Positions 17,197-25,743 of a stretch of DNA of 64,000 nucleotides are shown here, piece by piece. Source of the DNA: Rhodoferax sp. (GTDB lineage Bacteria; Pseudomonadota; Gammaproteobacteria; Burkholderiales; Burkholderiaceae_C); NCBI GenBank assembly GCA_029866205.1, contig JARWZT010000016.1, forward strand, positions 124,001-188,000, given 5' to 3'. Position 1 is the stretch's first letter. Each line of letters starts with the position of its first letter. The notes beneath the pieces are model-generated. The model was not told the origin of the DNA. It saw only the letters and a list, made by a program, of their open reading frames with translations, and made no database searches. The translations under genes and the position numbers were made by a program.

Positions 17197-18789
17197 ATGA
17201 ACCTGCTCAAATTTTCCCGCCGCAACGCGTTGGCGTTGGCCCTGATGGCGGGCCTGCCCGCGGTACACACTTTCGCTGCCACGGAGGCCCCCACGCGCGG
17301 CGGCACCTTGGTCCTGGGTTCGACGCAGGCTCTGCGCCACGTCAATGGTGCGGTGCAGTCGGGCATCGCCACGGCGGTGCCCAGCACGCAAATTTTTGCC
17401 AGCCCGCTGCGCTTTGACGACAAGTGGAACGCCCAGCCCTACCTGGCAGAAAAATGGTCGCTGGCGGCCGACGGCAAGTCGCTCACCCTGAACCTGCGCA
17501 AGGGCGCCGTGTTCCATGACGGCAAACCCATTACTTCTGAAGACGTGGCGTTTTCGATCATGGCCATCAAGGCCAACCACCCGTTCACGACCATGATGGG
17601 CCCGGTCGAAAAAGTCGAAACACCCGACCCCCACACCGCCATCATCCGCATGAGCGCGCCGCACCCGGCCATCGTGTTGGCGATGTCGCCTGCGCTGTGC
17701 CCGATCCTGCCCAAGCACATTTATGGCGACGGCACCGACCTCAAGGTGCATCCGCGCAACAGCACTGACGTGGTCGGTTCGGGCCCGTTTCGCCTGACCG
17801 AGTTCAAAGCGGGGCAGCGCCTCGTGCTGGAGCGTTTTGACAAGTTCTTCCTGGCGGGCAAGCCTTATTTGGACAAAATCATCGTCAACATCAACCCCGA
17901 CTCCAACAGCCTGCTGCTGGGCCTGGAGCGTGGCGAGATTCAGATGATTCCCTACGCCACCAACTCCACCGAGCTCAAGCGCGTAGCCGCCAACCCGGCG
18001 CTCAACCTGACGAACAAGGGGTTTGACGGCATTGGCGCCATCAACTGGCTGGCCTTTAACACCGCCAAAAAGCCACTCAATGACGTCAATGTGCGCAAGG
18101 CCATCGCCCTGACCATCGACAAGAAGTTCATCAGCAAGGCGTTGCACGGTGGCTTTTCGCAACCGGCTGATGGCCCCATCGTGGCGGGCAGCCCGTTTGC
18201 CATTCCTGATCTGATCACCTACCCACTGGACCTGAAAAAAGCCGCCGAGATGCTCGACGCTGCTGGGTACAAAGTGGGCGCCAATGGCGAACGCTTCAAG
18301 CTCACCATTGACTACCTGCCCGGCCAAGACGAGCAGCAAAAGAACGTGGCGGAATACATCCGCGCGCAGCTCAAAAAAGTCGGAGTCATGGTGGACGTGC
18401 GGGCTTCGGCCGACTTTCCGTCCTGGGCCAAGCGCATGGCCACACACGACTTTGATCTGTCCATGGACGTGGTGTTCAACTGGGGCGACCCGATCATTGG
18501 CGTGCACCGCACCTACCTGTCGACCAACATCCGCCCGATCGTCTGGACCAACACCCAGTCCTACAACAACCCCAAGGTCGACGAGTTGCTCAACACGGCC
18601 GGGGGCTTGCTTGATCCGGTCAAGCGCCGGGCCTACTACGCCACCTTCCAAAAAATCGTGACCGACGAGTTGCCCATTCACTTCATCAACAACACGCCGT
18701 ACCACACGGCGAGCAGCAAAAAGGTGGTGAACGTGCCCACCACGATCTGGGGCCCCGCGTCGCCGTATGACGAGGTTTACCTCAAGTAA
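17197..18789 (+). CDS. ABC transporter substrate-binding protein, peptide/opine family 5
   Basis: Periplasmic protein of 530 residues with a signal peptide (about residues 1-28, ending FAA). It belongs to the SBP_bac_5 family of peptide, nickel and opine binding proteins; LNLRKGAVFHDGKPITSEDVAFS and GSGPFRLTEFKAGQRLVLER are family stretches (given here as landmarks around residues 93-115 and 192-211). Length matches DppA-like proteins. It is the first of five transporter genes. Ligand unknown; the FAD oxidase upstream suggests an amine, opine or modified peptide. Confidence 0.85.
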   Translation: MNLLKFSRRNALALALMAGLPAVHTFAATEAPTRGGTLVLGSTQALRHVNGAVQSGIATAVPSTQIFASPLRFDDKWNAQPYLAEKWSLAADGKSLTLNLRKGAVFHDGKPITSEDVAFSIMAIKANHPFTTMMGPVEKVETPDPHTAIIRMSAPHPAIVLAMSPALCPILPKHIYGDGTDLKVHPRNSTDVVGSGPFRLTEFKAGQRLVLERFDKFFLAGKPYLDKIIVNINPDSNSLLLGLERGEIQMIPYATNSTELKRVAANPALNLTNKGFDGIGAINWLAFNTAKKPLNDVNVRKAIALTIDKKFISKALHGGFSQPADGPIVAGSPFAIPDLITYPLDLKKAAEMLDAAGYKVGANGERFKLTIDYLPGQDEQQKNVAEYIRAQLKKVGVMVDVRASADFPSWAKRMATHDFDLSMDVVFNWGDPIIGVHRTYLSTNIRPIVWTNTQSYNNPKVDELLNTAGGLLDPVKRRAYYATFQKIVTDELPIHFINNTPYHTASSKKVVNVPTTIWGPASPYDEVYLK

Positions 18790-18809
18790 TTGAGCAACGC
18801 AGCCTGGCG

Positions 18810-19784
18810 ATGCAGATGCTGAAGTTTGTCGCATCGCGGCTGCTCCAGGGCCTGGCCCTGGTGTTGGCCGTGGTGGTGCTCAACTTTATGCTGGTGCATG
18901 CGGCACCGGGCGATCCGGTTGAGACCATTGCCGGGGCCAGTGGCGGCATGGACGAAAAGCTGCAAGCCGAGCTGCGCGCCCAATATGGCCTGGACCGCCC
19001 GTTGCCGGTGCAGTTGGGCATTTATCTGAGCAAAGTAGTGCAGGGTGACCTGGGCTACTCTTACTTTTTTAACCTGCCGGTGTCGAGCCTGATTGGCGAG
19101 CGCGTGCCCGCCACGCTGGCGCTGGTGCTGACGGCGGTGCTGGCGGCATTTTTGATCGGCACCACGCTGGGTGTCTTGTCTTCGCGCAGGCCCAATGGCT
19201 GGTTGTCGCAGACCATCAATGTGCTGTCGCTGGTGGGTTTTGCCGCGCCCGTGTTTTGGCTGGGCATGCTGCTGGTGATTTTGCTGGCCAGTGTTTTTCC
19301 GGTGTTCCCGGTGTCGGGCATGCGCGACATTGCCTCCGACGGTCGCGGCATGGCCGACGTGCTTGACGTTTTGTACCACTTGGTGCTGCCCGCCTTTACC
19401 CTGGGGCTGGTGTATTTGGCGCAATACAGCCGCCTTTCGCGCGCCGCCATGCTGGATGTGCTGGGCGCCGATTACATCCGTACCGCGCGCGCCAAAGGGC
19501 TGAACGAACGCACGGTGTTTTACAAACACGCGCTGCGCAACGCGGTGCTGCCGGTCGTCACCATTTTGGGCCTGCAGTTTGGCAACGTGCTGGCGGGCGC
19601 CATTGTGGTGGAGACGGTGTTCAACTGGCCGGGCTTGGGCCGGCTGGCCTACGAATCGGTGCTGCGCCGCGACTACCCCACGATCTTGGGCGTCTTGCTG
19701 TTCTCGTCGGTCGTGGTGGTGGTGATGAACCAGCTGACCGACCTGTGCTACCGGGTGATCGACCCCCGGATCAGTGCCACATGA
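18810..19784 (+). CDS. ABC transporter permease, DppB-like
   Basis: Inner-membrane permease of 324 residues. N-terminal helix, then a periplasmic loop containing APGDP, as in DppB and OppB. The EAA loop reads ADYIRTARAKGLNERTVFYK, and VVETVFNWPGLGRL is the typical later stretch. The start at 18810 lies 20 bp after the binding-protein stop. It overlaps the second permease gene by ATGA. Confidence 0.92.
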   Translation: MQMLKFVASRLLQGLALVLAVVVLNFMLVHAAPGDPVETIAGASGGMDEKLQAELRAQYGLDRPLPVQLGIYLSKVVQGDLGYSYFFNLPVSSLIGERVPATLALVLTAVLAAFLIGTTLGVLSSRRPNGWLSQTINVLSLVGFAAPVFWLGMLLVILLASVFPVFPVSGMRDIASDGRGMADVLDVLYHLVLPAFTLGLVYLAQYSRLSRAAMLDVLGADYIRTARAKGLNERTVFYKHALRNAVLPVVTILGLQFGNVLAGAIVVETVFNWPGLGRLAYESVLRRDYPTILGVLLFSSVVVVVMNQLTDLCYRVIDPRISAT

Positions 19785-20641
19785 CCCCCAGTCAACGACC
19801 CCAAGGCCCGTGGATGGATGCGCTGCGCATGTTTGCGCGCAACCCCTCGGCTCTGGTCGGCGTGTTGCTGCTGGCCGTAGTGTTGCTGGTGACCTTGGCC
19901 GGGCCGTGGCTGATGGGCGCCGACCCCTTCGAAATTATTGCCGCGCCCATGACGCCGCCCTTTTCGGAAGACGCGATTTTGGGCACCGATTATTTGGGGC
20001 GCGATGTGCTGACCACCCTGGTGTATGGCGGGCGCGCGACCTTGCTGGTAGGGGCGGTGGCGGCGCTGCTGTCGGTGTGCATTGGTATCACGCTGGGTGC
20101 GCTGGCAGGGTATTACGGTGGCCGGGTCGATGCGGTGTTGATGCGCGTGACCGAGTTCTTTCAGGTGCTGCCCGCGCTCCTGTTTGCCATGGTGGTGGTG
20201 ACCCTGTTTTCACCGACCCTGGTGACCATTACCCTGGCCATTGGCATCGTGAGCTGGACCGGTACCGCGCGGCTGACGCGCGCTGAGTTCATGAAGTACC
20301 GCAACCTGGAGTTTGTGCGTGCCGAGCGCGCCATGGGCGCCAGCCACGCCCGCATCTTGTGGAAAGTGATCTTGCCCAACGCCCTGCCGCCGCTGATCGT
20401 TTCTGCCACGCTGGCGATTGGCTCAGCGATTTTGTTTGAGGCCGGCTTGTCCTTTTTGGGCCTGGGCGATCAGAACCGCATGAGCTGGGGCCTGATGATC
20501 GGTGCAAGCCGCCAGTACGTGTTGAGTTGCTGGTGGGCGGTGGCGTTTCCGGGGGCGGCCATCTTTGTGACGGTGCTGGCGGTCAGCCTGATTGGCGACG
20601 GTCTGAACGACGCGCTCAACCCCAAACTGAGAGAGCGCTGA
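19781..20641 (+). CDS. ABC transporter permease, DppC-like
   Basis: Inner-membrane permease of 286 residues, the partner of the DppB-like protein. ILGTDYLGRDVLTTLVYGGR is the typical DppC landmark, and RAERAMGASHARILWKVILP is the EAA loop. The ATG at 19781 overlaps the stop of the previous gene; its own stop overlaps the next start (TGATG). This dense coupling fits equal production of the membrane parts. Confidence 0.92.
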   Translation: MTPSQRPQGPWMDALRMFARNPSALVGVLLLAVVLLVTLAGPWLMGADPFEIIAAPMTPPFSEDAILGTDYLGRDVLTTLVYGGRATLLVGAVAALLSVCIGITLGALAGYYGGRVDAVLMRVTEFFQVLPALLFAMVVVTLFSPTLVTITLAIGIVSWTGTARLTRAEFMKYRNLEFVRAERAMGASHARILWKVILPNALPPLIVSATLAIGSAILFEAGLSFLGLGDQNRMSWGLMIGASRQYVLSCWWAVAFPGAAIFVTVLAVSLIGDGLNDALNPKLRER

Positions 20642-21660
20642 TGCCAAGCCCCCGGACCGACGCCTTGCTGCAGGTGCACGACTTACGGGTCGAGTTCAAG
20701 ACCCGGCGCGGCACGGCCATGGTGCTCAACGGTGTGGACCTGGCGGTGCACCGCGGTGAAACCCTGTGCGTGGTAGGCGAGTCGGGCTGTGGCAAAAGCA
20801 TGACGGCGTTGGCGCTGCTGCGCCTGATACCGGCGCCCCCCGGGCGCATCAGCGCAGGACAGGTGCTGTTTGGCGGCGAAGACCTGCTGCAGGCGTCTGA
20901 AGAACGCATGCGCCAGGTGCGCGGCAATCGCATCTCGATGATCTTTCAAGAACCCATGACCTCGCTGAACCCAGTGTTTACCGTGGGCGACCAGATTGGC
21001 GAATCGCTGCGCCTGCACGCCGGCCTGGACGCCGCGCGTGCGCGCGCGCAGGCCATCGACATGTTGCGTCAGGTGGGCATTGCGGCACCCGAGCGGCGGG
21101 TCGATGAATACCCGCACCAGCTCTCTGGCGGCATGCGCCAGCGCGTCATGATTGCCATGGCGCTGGCCTGCCGTCCCGATATCCTGATCGCCGACGAACC
21201 CACCACCGCGCTGGACGTGACGGTGCAGTCCCAGATCTTTGACCTGCTGCGCGCGTTGCAGCACGACAAGGGCACGGCCATTGTGCTGATCACCCACGAC
21301 ATGGGCGCCGTGGCAGAAATGGCCGACCGGGTGATGGTGATGTACGCCGGGCGCGTGGTCGAAGAAGGCCTCGCCACCCAGGTGCTCGGCCAGCCCGGCC
21401 ACCCCTACACCCAAGGCCTGATCAACTGCTTGCCCGAACTGGGCAGCAGCCAGCAAGCAGAGCGCCACGACCTGGCCGAAATTGCGGGCATGGTGCCCTC
21501 CATTTGGGAGTTGGGCACAGGCTGCGCCTTTCGCGACCGTTGCCCGCAGGCCCTGCCACGGTGCGCGCACGAAGTGCCGCCCATGTTTGCGCTGGCCGAC
21601 AGCACCGCTGGTGCGCCGCACCGCAGCGCCTGCTGGTTGCAAGAGGTGCTTGGCGCATGA
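20641..21660 (+). CDS. ABC transporter ATP-binding protein, DppD-like
   Basis: ATPase of 339 residues. It shows Walker [14 protein letters not shown]-loop [12 protein letters not shown], signature LSGGMRQR, Walker [13 protein letters not shown] and switch LITHDMGAV. The C-terminal oligopeptide-ABC domain has the Cys cluster [15 protein letters not shown], which in DppD relatives can bind an iron-sulfur cluster. It overlaps both neighbours by one and four bases. Confidence 0.92.
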   Translation: MPSPRTDALLQVHDLRVEFKTRRGTAMVLNGVDLAVHRGETLCVVGESGCGKSMTALALLRLIPAPPGRISAGQVLFGGEDLLQASEERMRQVRGNRISMIFQEPMTSLNPVFTVGDQIGESLRLHAGLDAARARAQAIDMLRQVGIAAPERRVDEYPHQLSGGMRQRVMIAMALACRPDILIADEPTTALDVTVQSQIFDLLRALQHDKGTAIVLITHDMGAVAEMADRVMVMYAGRVVEEGLATQVLGQPGHPYTQGLINCLPELGSSQQAERHDLAEIAGMVPSIWELGTGCAFRDRCPQALPRCAHEVPPMFALADSTAGAPHRSACWLQEVLGA

Positions 21661-22685
21661 ACGCACCCGCCGCCCCTTTGTTGCACGTGCACGACCTGAA
21701 GGTGCACTTTGCGCTGCCCAAAACCAGCTGGCTTGCACCTGCTGAGCTGGTGCGCGCAGTGGACGGCGTGAGCTTTTCCATCCCGCGTGGCACCACGCTG
21801 GCCCTGGTGGGTGAGTCCGGCTCGGGCAAGACCACCACGGCACTGGCCGTGATGCGTTTGGCGCCGATTACCGCAGGCCAGGTGCAGCTGGGCGACACAG
21901 CGCTGAGCACCTTGCAGGGCGAAGCCTTGCGCGCGGCGCGTCGGCGTTTTCAGATCATTTTTCAGGACCCCTTTTCTTCGCTGAATCCGCGTGAGCGCGC
22001 CGGCGCAACCGTGCGTGCGCCGCTGGACCTGATGCACGTGGGCACGCCCCAAGAGCGTGAGGCCCGCGTGGCCGAACTCTTCGAGGCGGTGGGCCTGCGC
22101 CCGGAGCAGCAACAGCTGTTTCCGCACCAGTTCTCAGGCGGCCAGCGCCAGCGCATCAACATCGCCCGCGCCCTGGCCACCAACCCCGAGCTGGTGGTGT
22201 GCGACGAGCCGGTGTCGGCGCTGGACATTGCGATTCGCGCGCAAATTTTGAACCTGCTGGTGCGCCTGCAAAAAGAGCGCGGCCTGACCTATCTGTTCAT
22301 CTCACACGACATGGCGGTGGTGGAGCACATCTGCGACGAAATTGCGGTGATGTACCTGGGCCAGATCGTTGAACGCGCGCCGCGCCAGGCCTTTTTTGCC
22401 CGGCCGCTGCACCCCTACAGCGTGGCGCTGATGTCGGCCGTGCCCACGGTGCACGGCGGTCGCGCCCGTGCGGCGCAGCGCATCAAACTCAGCGGTGACC
22501 CACCCAGCCCCATCAACCCGCCCCCCGGCTGCCGCTTTGCCAGCCGCTGCCCCGTGGCCGAACCCGCCTGCAGCGCCGAGCTGCCGCCCCTGCGCGAAGT
22601 GGTACCAGGCCACTGGGTGCGCTGCCGCCGGGTGGAGCTGGTGAACGGGCAGCCGCTGGCACCGCTGCAGCTGCCAGCGGCCTGA
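21657..22685 (+). CDS. ABC transporter ATP-binding protein, DppF-like
   Basis: Second ATPase of the transporter, 342 residues. Walker A GESGSGKTTTAL, Q-loop IIFQDPFSSLNP, signature FSGGQRQR, Walker B LVVCDEPVSALD and FISHDMAVV are all intact, and the C-terminal Cys motif is GCRFASRCPVAEPAC. The start at 21657 overlaps the DppD-like stop (ATGA). It closes the operon; GTGGGCACCCGCC-type dyads follow in the 107-bp gap but no clear terminator with a T-run. Confidence 0.92.
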   Translation: MNAPAAPLLHVHDLKVHFALPKTSWLAPAELVRAVDGVSFSIPRGTTLALVGESGSGKTTTALAVMRLAPITAGQVQLGDTALSTLQGEALRAARRRFQIIFQDPFSSLNPRERAGATVRAPLDLMHVGTPQEREARVAELFEAVGLRPEQQQLFPHQFSGGQRQRINIARALATNPELVVCDEPVSALDIAIRAQILNLLVRLQKERGLTYLFISHDMAVVEHICDEIAVMYLGQIVERAPRQAFFARPLHPYSVALMSAVPTVHGGRARAAQRIKLSGDPPSPINPPPGCRFASRCPVAEPACSAELPPLREVVPGHWVRCRRVELVNGQPLAPLQLPAA

Positions 22686-22792
22686 ATTTTCCTTCACTTT
22701 CGGCGTGGGCGCTCGGCGGGTGCCCACGCCCAGAAAATGCACACTTGGCGCTATTGGACAATGGCGGACCGTGTCAACATCCGAGGTCTCCC

Positions 22793-23587
22793 ATGCAAGA
22801 AAATTATGTCCCCCACGCGTCCTGGTGGTCGGAGTTTGATGTGACGGCCCTGTCATCGGCCTCCCAGTTTTTGATGCTCTACGGAGCGTTGATGTGGCTG
22901 GCTTGCGGCATGACTTACATTTTTTCGTTGAACGATGTGCGCACCCTGCGCGACGTGGGTATCTGGGTCAAGCCCCTGAAATTTATGGCGGCCACGGCCT
23001 TGTTTGCGTGGACTACCGTATGGGTTGCCGAACTGGCCAATTCCGCCCTCACGCACGGGCAGGCGTACAAAGGCATTTGCGCCTTGTTGGTGGTCACGTC
23101 GTTTTTTGAGGTGGCGTACATCACCTACCAGGCCTCCCAAGGAGCTGCGTCCCACTACAACACCAGCGATCCCTGGCACGCCTTCCTGTTTGGGCTGATG
23201 GCGGTTGCGGCAGTGGGGCTCGTCGCTTCGCAAGGATGGTTGGCTTGGGAGATATGGCGGGCACGAGGCGCCAGCCCGTTGTCCGCAACAGTTTGGGGTG
23301 TCATCATCGGCTTGACGCTGACCTTTGTCCTCTCCACCGTCAGTGGCTTCCTGTTGGGCGGGAACCAGCCGCCGCCGGGCGCTGGACTTCCTCTGGTCGG
23401 CTGGCACCTCACCAAAGACATTCGCCCGTCCCATTTTCTGGCGGTGCATGCCCAACAACTCATTCCCCTGCTGGGCATCACCGTGGATCGATTCTTTGGC
23501 ACCTTTTCCACACCCGCACTGGCCGCCGGATCCGGCCTGTATGTGCTGGTGTGGGGCTTACTGACCTTGAGCAGCCTGAAGGCCTGA
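22793..23587 (+). CDS. Conserved integral membrane protein of unknown function
   Basis: Protein of 264 residues with about seven predicted membrane segments. The most striking stretch is SHFLAVHAQQLIPLLG near residue 215, a His-x5-His pattern followed by Gln that could bind a metal or heme at the membrane. I do not recognise a named family. The ATG at 22793 is preceded by GAGG; the frame starts upstream at 22745 without a binding site. It lies between the transporter operon and the accessory island. Confidence 0.75.
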   Translation: MQENYVPHASWWSEFDVTALSSASQFLMLYGALMWLACGMTYIFSLNDVRTLRDVGIWVKPLKFMAATALFAWTTVWVAELANSALTHGQAYKGICALLVVTSFFEVAYITYQASQGAASHYNTSDPWHAFLFGLMAVAAVGLVASQGWLAWEIWRARGASPLSATVWGVIIGLTLTFVLSTVSGFLLGGNQPPPGAGLPLVGWHLTKDIRPSHFLAVHAQQLIPLLGITVDRFFGTFSTPALAAGSGLYVLVWGLLTLSSLKA

Positions 23588-23701
23588 ACTCGGTGAAGTT
23601 GAATGCAATTCCAATGATGACCTTTTCCGTCCTGAACGGGTCTTGATCGCAGACTTCCATTTGCCAGCCCTACCCATGTCAACTTCCCACCAAGTGGGCC
23701 C

Positions 23702-23821
23702 TTAGCGCGAAGCATCCACCCAGCAGCCGAGCTCTGGCACACGGGCGCGGCCTAGCGCCACCAAGGCGTCCAGGATGGTGGGCAGGCGCTCGCGCCAGCG
23801 GCCTCGGCCGGAGGTAAGCAT
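23702..23821 (-). pseudogene. Orphan 39-codon C-terminal tail of an unidentified protein
   Basis: An open minus-strand frame of 39 codons, arginine-rich, with the core RWRERLPTILDALVALGRAR. It reads like the C-terminal end of a larger protein. A TAG codon sits immediately before its ATG, and the next gene ends 17 bp upstream, so the rest of the protein is missing. I cannot name the parent gene. It marks the left edge of a small accessory island. The remaining gap 23588-23701 shows nothing recognisable. Confidence 0.45.
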
Positions 23822-23838
23822 CTAGTCGTCATTTCTGT

Positions 23839-25047
23839 TTATGAGGAAGCCGTTCCCCTGCACTTGGGGAACGTGGCGCACCCCCAGAAGTAGTTACCAG
23901 CGTTTGTGCCTCGCTTGCCCTGACGCCGCACCATTGCTGACCCACAAGCGGGGCAAGCCGGGCCTGCGGCAACCGTCTTTGCCTGCGTCGCTTCTTGCCT
24001 GGTAATCTCGGCTTTGGCAGATTTCAGCATCCCAAAAAGCTCTTCGCCCGCAAGCAGCTTGACATTACGCCCGAGCGCGAACTCCTGTGCATCGGCTGTG
24101 AACTTGCCAGAGGTGACGACAATCCCATTTGCAGCGCCCTTGGCGGCCATGACGCCATAGAGCGAACGCACCACATCGACGCCGACTTTGAACGCCTTCC
24201 ATTGCTTGCACTGGACCAGTGTGATTTCGCTGCCTTTTGTCAGCAGCAGATCAATGCCGCCATCTGGACGTGCGCCGCCCAACTCTGTGACCTGGTAGCC
24301 CTTCAGCCTAAATGCTTCGCCCACGAGCTGTTCGAATTCTTGCCAGGTCATTGCCTCAAGCGAAGCGGCCGATTTGCTGCTCGTGACCCCCTGTAGCAAT
24401 GATTTGCGCTTTGAGGCCTTCCATGCGGAGGCGGCAGCGGCAAACAGGCAAATCAGTGGCAGCACATATTGAACAACACCCGCAACCTGCGCAAAGGCCG
24501 CTCTGAATATCGAGTCAGAAATCTGCGTGGCCGTGGTCATCGGTGCAATCGGTTGACTGGCGTAGATATGCAGGCCGAAATAGAGGCAGATAGCAGTCAA
24601 CACGCCGGCCCACCACGGGAGCATTGCCACGAGCTCGAACAGCTCTTCGATAAGGCGCACAAGCAGTGCGCGTATCCCGGCAAAATCCGCCGCCTGTGCA
24701 GTGCGAAGCAGCGCATCTTTGAGCAGTGCTTTGCCAAGCCCAGCACCTTGGTGCTGAAGGTCCACGGCAAGCCGGGCCAGCATCATCACCGGCGCAGGGT
24801 ATTGTGGAATGCCTTTGGTCACACGCGGTGGCGCATTGGGTGGTTCAACGCTGCCAACCACCAAACTGTAGAAACCAACAACCGAGCCCGAATGGCAGCA
24901 CACGTAGGTTTGCGCACTATTGGATTTTTGGTTGACGAGGGCAATGCGCTGCAAAAACTGGTTCAATGCGCTCTGTCGGCAATCAAAGGACTCAACGGCG
25001 TGCAAACCGACCAGTTTGCGAACTGGCTCGTAAGCCTGCGAACTCAA
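23839..25047 (-). CDS. Fusion of truncated TacT-like GNAT toxin and membrane-anchored Mrr-type endonuclease with zinc ribbon
   Basis: 402 residues. Residues 8-130 are the N-terminal and motif-A part of a TacT-type GNAT toxin (HQGAGLG at 99-105), stopping before motif B and the catalytic tyrosine region. Residues 131-402 read as a complete Mrr-family protein: membrane helices about 140-162 and 186-206, then a nuclease domain at 230-343 with D266 in PDGGID and Q279-C-K281 as the PD-(D/E)xK core, then a topoisomerase-type zinc ribbon with Cys365, 368, 390 and 396. The TTG start at 25047 overlaps the antitoxin stop. The frame is continuous, with no stop at the junction near 24660. The endonuclease part could alternatively start at a GTG there. 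Whether the acetyltransferase part is active is doubtful. Confidence 0.82.
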   Translation of the reverse strand: MSSQAYEPVRKLVGLHAVESFDCRQSALNQFLQRIALVNQKSNSAQTYVCCHSGSVVGFYSLVVGSVEPPNAPPRVTKGIPQYPAPVMMLARLAVDLQHQGAGLGKALLKDALLRTAQAADFAGIRALLVRLIEELFELVAMLPWWAGVLTAICLYFGLHIYASQPIAPMTTATQISDSIFRAAFAQVAGVVQYVLPLICLFAAAASAWKASKRKSLLQGVTSSKSAASLEAMTWQEFEQLVGEAFRLKGYQVTELGGARPDGGIDLLLTKGSEITLVQCKQWKAFKVGVDVVRSLYGVMAAKGAANGIVVTSGKFTADAQEFALGRNVKLLAGEELFGMLKSAKAEITRQEATQAKTVAAGPACPACGSAMVRRQGKRGTNAGNYFWGCATFPKCRGTASS

Positions 25048-25322
25048 CCAAGCAGCCCCGGCTGAGACAAAAGCTTCTTGAGCTTGGGCTTGGCGCTAAC
25101 AGGCTGATCCAATGCAGCCTGAAACGCCAACCAATTCTCATCACTCAGCTCGAAGCGGGAGCGGTCAGCCAAGGTCTGATTGGCCGCGATGATGCCCGCG
25201 TCCAGCAAAAACTCGCTCACATTTTTGTGCGACACGCGCGCCGCTTCCTGAAGTAATTGCTTCACAGACGTGCTGGCTCGCACATCAATGCGCTCAGATT
25301 TGGAATGAATGACTGCGGTCAT
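25044..25322 (-). CDS. TacA-type antitoxin, DUF1778
   Basis: 92-residue protein of the DUF1778 family. The N-terminal half is the ribbon-helix-helix DNA-binding part (SERIDVRASTSVKQLLQEAA, then NVSEFLLDAG). The C-terminal half should wrap the GNAT toxin. In complete systems it neutralises a TacT acetyltransferase that blocks aminoacyl-tRNAs, and represses the operon. The ATG at 25322 has GGGGG upstream; the frame continues to 25469 into the IS remnant, which is not part of the antitoxin. It overlaps the fusion gene by four bases. Here the cognate toxin is truncated. Confidence 0.82.
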   Translation of the reverse strand: MTAVIHSKSERIDVRASTSVKQLLQEAARVSHKNVSEFLLDAGIIAANQTLADRSRFELSDENWLAFQAALDQPVSAKPKLKKLLSQPGLLG

Positions 25323-25424
25323 AGCGCCCCCGTTTTTGGACAATTGCCGCTTCATAGCGTCCGGACAACGTCCCGACAAATGTTTTTTCGACTGCATCTG
25401 AATGCCACTAAGCTGGTGAAGCGT

Positions 25425-25582
25425 GCTGACCTTAACGCCGAACTTAGCGCGCCGCTTGTAAAAAGTCACATCGCTGATCCGCCTTTGCGACGGATCTCCT
25501 TGATGGGCATGCTGGCATCAGCCTGTTTGATGAACCCGATGATTTGCCATTCGCTGAATTTGCTCTCCTTCCTATCCGTCAT
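25425..25582 (-). mobile_element. IS3-family orfA remnant with a frameshift
   Basis: The minus strand from ATG 25582 encodes KFSEWQIIGFIKQADASMP and IKEIRRKGG, matching the N-terminus of OrfA of IS3-family (IS407/IS2-like) elements. The frame then stops at 25466. One base appears deleted near 25478: restoring a T gives GFSDVTFYKRRAKFG, the expected continuation, which is visible in the neighbouring frame down to about 25425. No orfB is present. The flank up to about 25700 may include the old element end but I cannot define an inverted repeat. Nothing else is seen in 25323-25743. Confidence 0.75.
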
Positions 25583-25743
25583 CCTCCATGGTGACGGACT
25601 TGCCAGAATTTAGATTGGTACGGCTGGCCGGGGACAGGTCAGGTTCGTCAGCGCCCCCCACAGTCCATCTAAACTTGGCTGTCGCCAAGCCTGGCTTGCA
25701 CAGTACGGCGGTTTTCCCCTTTCCCCCTTTTGTGAGTTCCCCC

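Noticed and set aside
16990-18834. 614-codon minus-strand open frame
   Set aside because: Antisense to the binding-protein gene at 17197; no domain and typical shadow composition.
25323-25469. Longer antitoxin beginning at 25469
   Set aside because: The extra N-terminal residues read as the tail of IS3 OrfA (VTFYKRRAKFG), not part of a DUF1778 protein; the ATG at 25322 has a good binding site.
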